This document shows, one piece after another, positions 63,841 to 64,000 of a DNA stretch of 64,000 bases. Position 1 is the stretch's first letter; every line of letters starts with the position of its first letter. Made by a program: the position numbers and the translations under genes. Under the pieces are notes generated by a model, which did not search any database, had not been told where the DNA came from, and saw only the letters and a list, made by a program, of their open reading frames with translations. Source of the stretch: Mansonella perstans (lineage: Eukaryota; Nematoda; Chromadorea; Rhabditida; Onchocercidae); contig JBAMDO010000033.1 of assembly GCA_037074765.1 (NCBI GenBank), forward strand, positions 288,605-352,604. Reading direction: 5' to 3'.

Positions 63841-64000
63841 ATGTGGTGTTGATAATGTTGTAGCGGTAGTTGAATGATATAGAGAAGGTAGCGGGGTGAC
63901 AAGACGGGGAAGAAATATTGTGCGCGGGTACAACGGGTACATCGCATACAACGATTCGGTGTACAGGTACAGGTGAAGCGGGATGTAGAAGCGGTGTTGA
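63840..64000. other. GC-richer right edge, unassigned
   Basis: Base composition rises at the window end (GCGGGGTGAC, GTGCGCGGGTACAACGGG and GTACAGGTACAGG). It shares G-rich texture with the repeat at 59690-59880. It could be the start of another repeat or of a gene lying beyond the window. The open frames on both strands have no recognisable content. Confidence 0.3.

Noticed and set aside
1..64000. tRNA, snRNA, spliced-leader RNA, let-7/lin-4-type microRNAs, CRISPR arrays
   Set aside because: Looked for their characteristic words (for example GTTCGA arms, the SL1 leader and let-7 seed strings) and found none with the right context.

Overview
The window looks like nuclear DNA of a nematode, most likely a clade III (spirurid or filarial-type) worm. 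The base composition is strongly AT-rich. Genes are split into many small exons by canonical GT-AG introns of about 60 bp to 4 kb. The recognisable proteins fit a nematode: an FMRFamide-like precursor carrying KWMRFG repeats (flp-22 type), a single-copy-style Toll receptor (tol-1 type), an HNF4-like nuclear receptor, eIF3j and an LSD1-type demethylase. The species assignment is inference. All exon models below were built by eye from splice signals, phase agreement and family resemblance.

Layout, left to right. (1) About 340-3718, + strand: an uncharacterised multi-exon gene with five phase-compatible exons and a possible terminal exon, separated by a decayed LINE (about 1960-3420). (2) 6161-7805, - strand: a two-exon neuropeptide gene of flp-22 type. 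(3) About 10880-12290: a second decayed LINE. 12.3-18.9 kb has no supportable gene. (4) 18912-21904, - strand: a nine-exon ABHD4/5-type alpha/beta hydrolase whose first intron probably uses a GC donor. (5) 21.9-24.4 kb: upstream region shared by the divergent hydrolase and receptor genes, with a 39-bp minisatellite. (6) 24359-28088, + strand: HNF4-like nuclear hormone receptor. (7) 30297-32138, + strand: eIF3 subunit J. (8) 33081-39911, + strand: LSD1/KDM1-type gene with SWIRM domain, FAD-binding start and coiled-coil tower, but no recognisable C-terminal catalytic half. (9) 41656-58772, - strand: a complete 17-exon Toll receptor with signal peptide, two blocks of leucine-rich repeats, transmembrane segment and TIR domain. 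(10) 58.8-64 kb: the region upstream of tol-1, rich in simple and tandem repeats.

The genes do not form one pathway. The nuclear receptor, eIF3j and LSD1-like genes lie head-to-tail on the + strand. The LSD1-like and Toll genes converge, and the LSD1-like reading frame stops being traceable just before the Toll 3' end. From memory, several C. elegans counterparts (tol-1, flp-22, spr-5, eif-3.J) lie on chromosome I, so the window may be a piece of the matching ancestral linkage group. I found no tRNA, rRNA, spliced-leader RNA or CRISPR array. The window has not produced a clearly new system. The best leads are the LSD1/Toll junction, the uncharacterised left-edge gene, the flp-22 gene hidden from ORF-length searches, and the repeat-bearing intron inside the nuclear-receptor DNA-binding domain.
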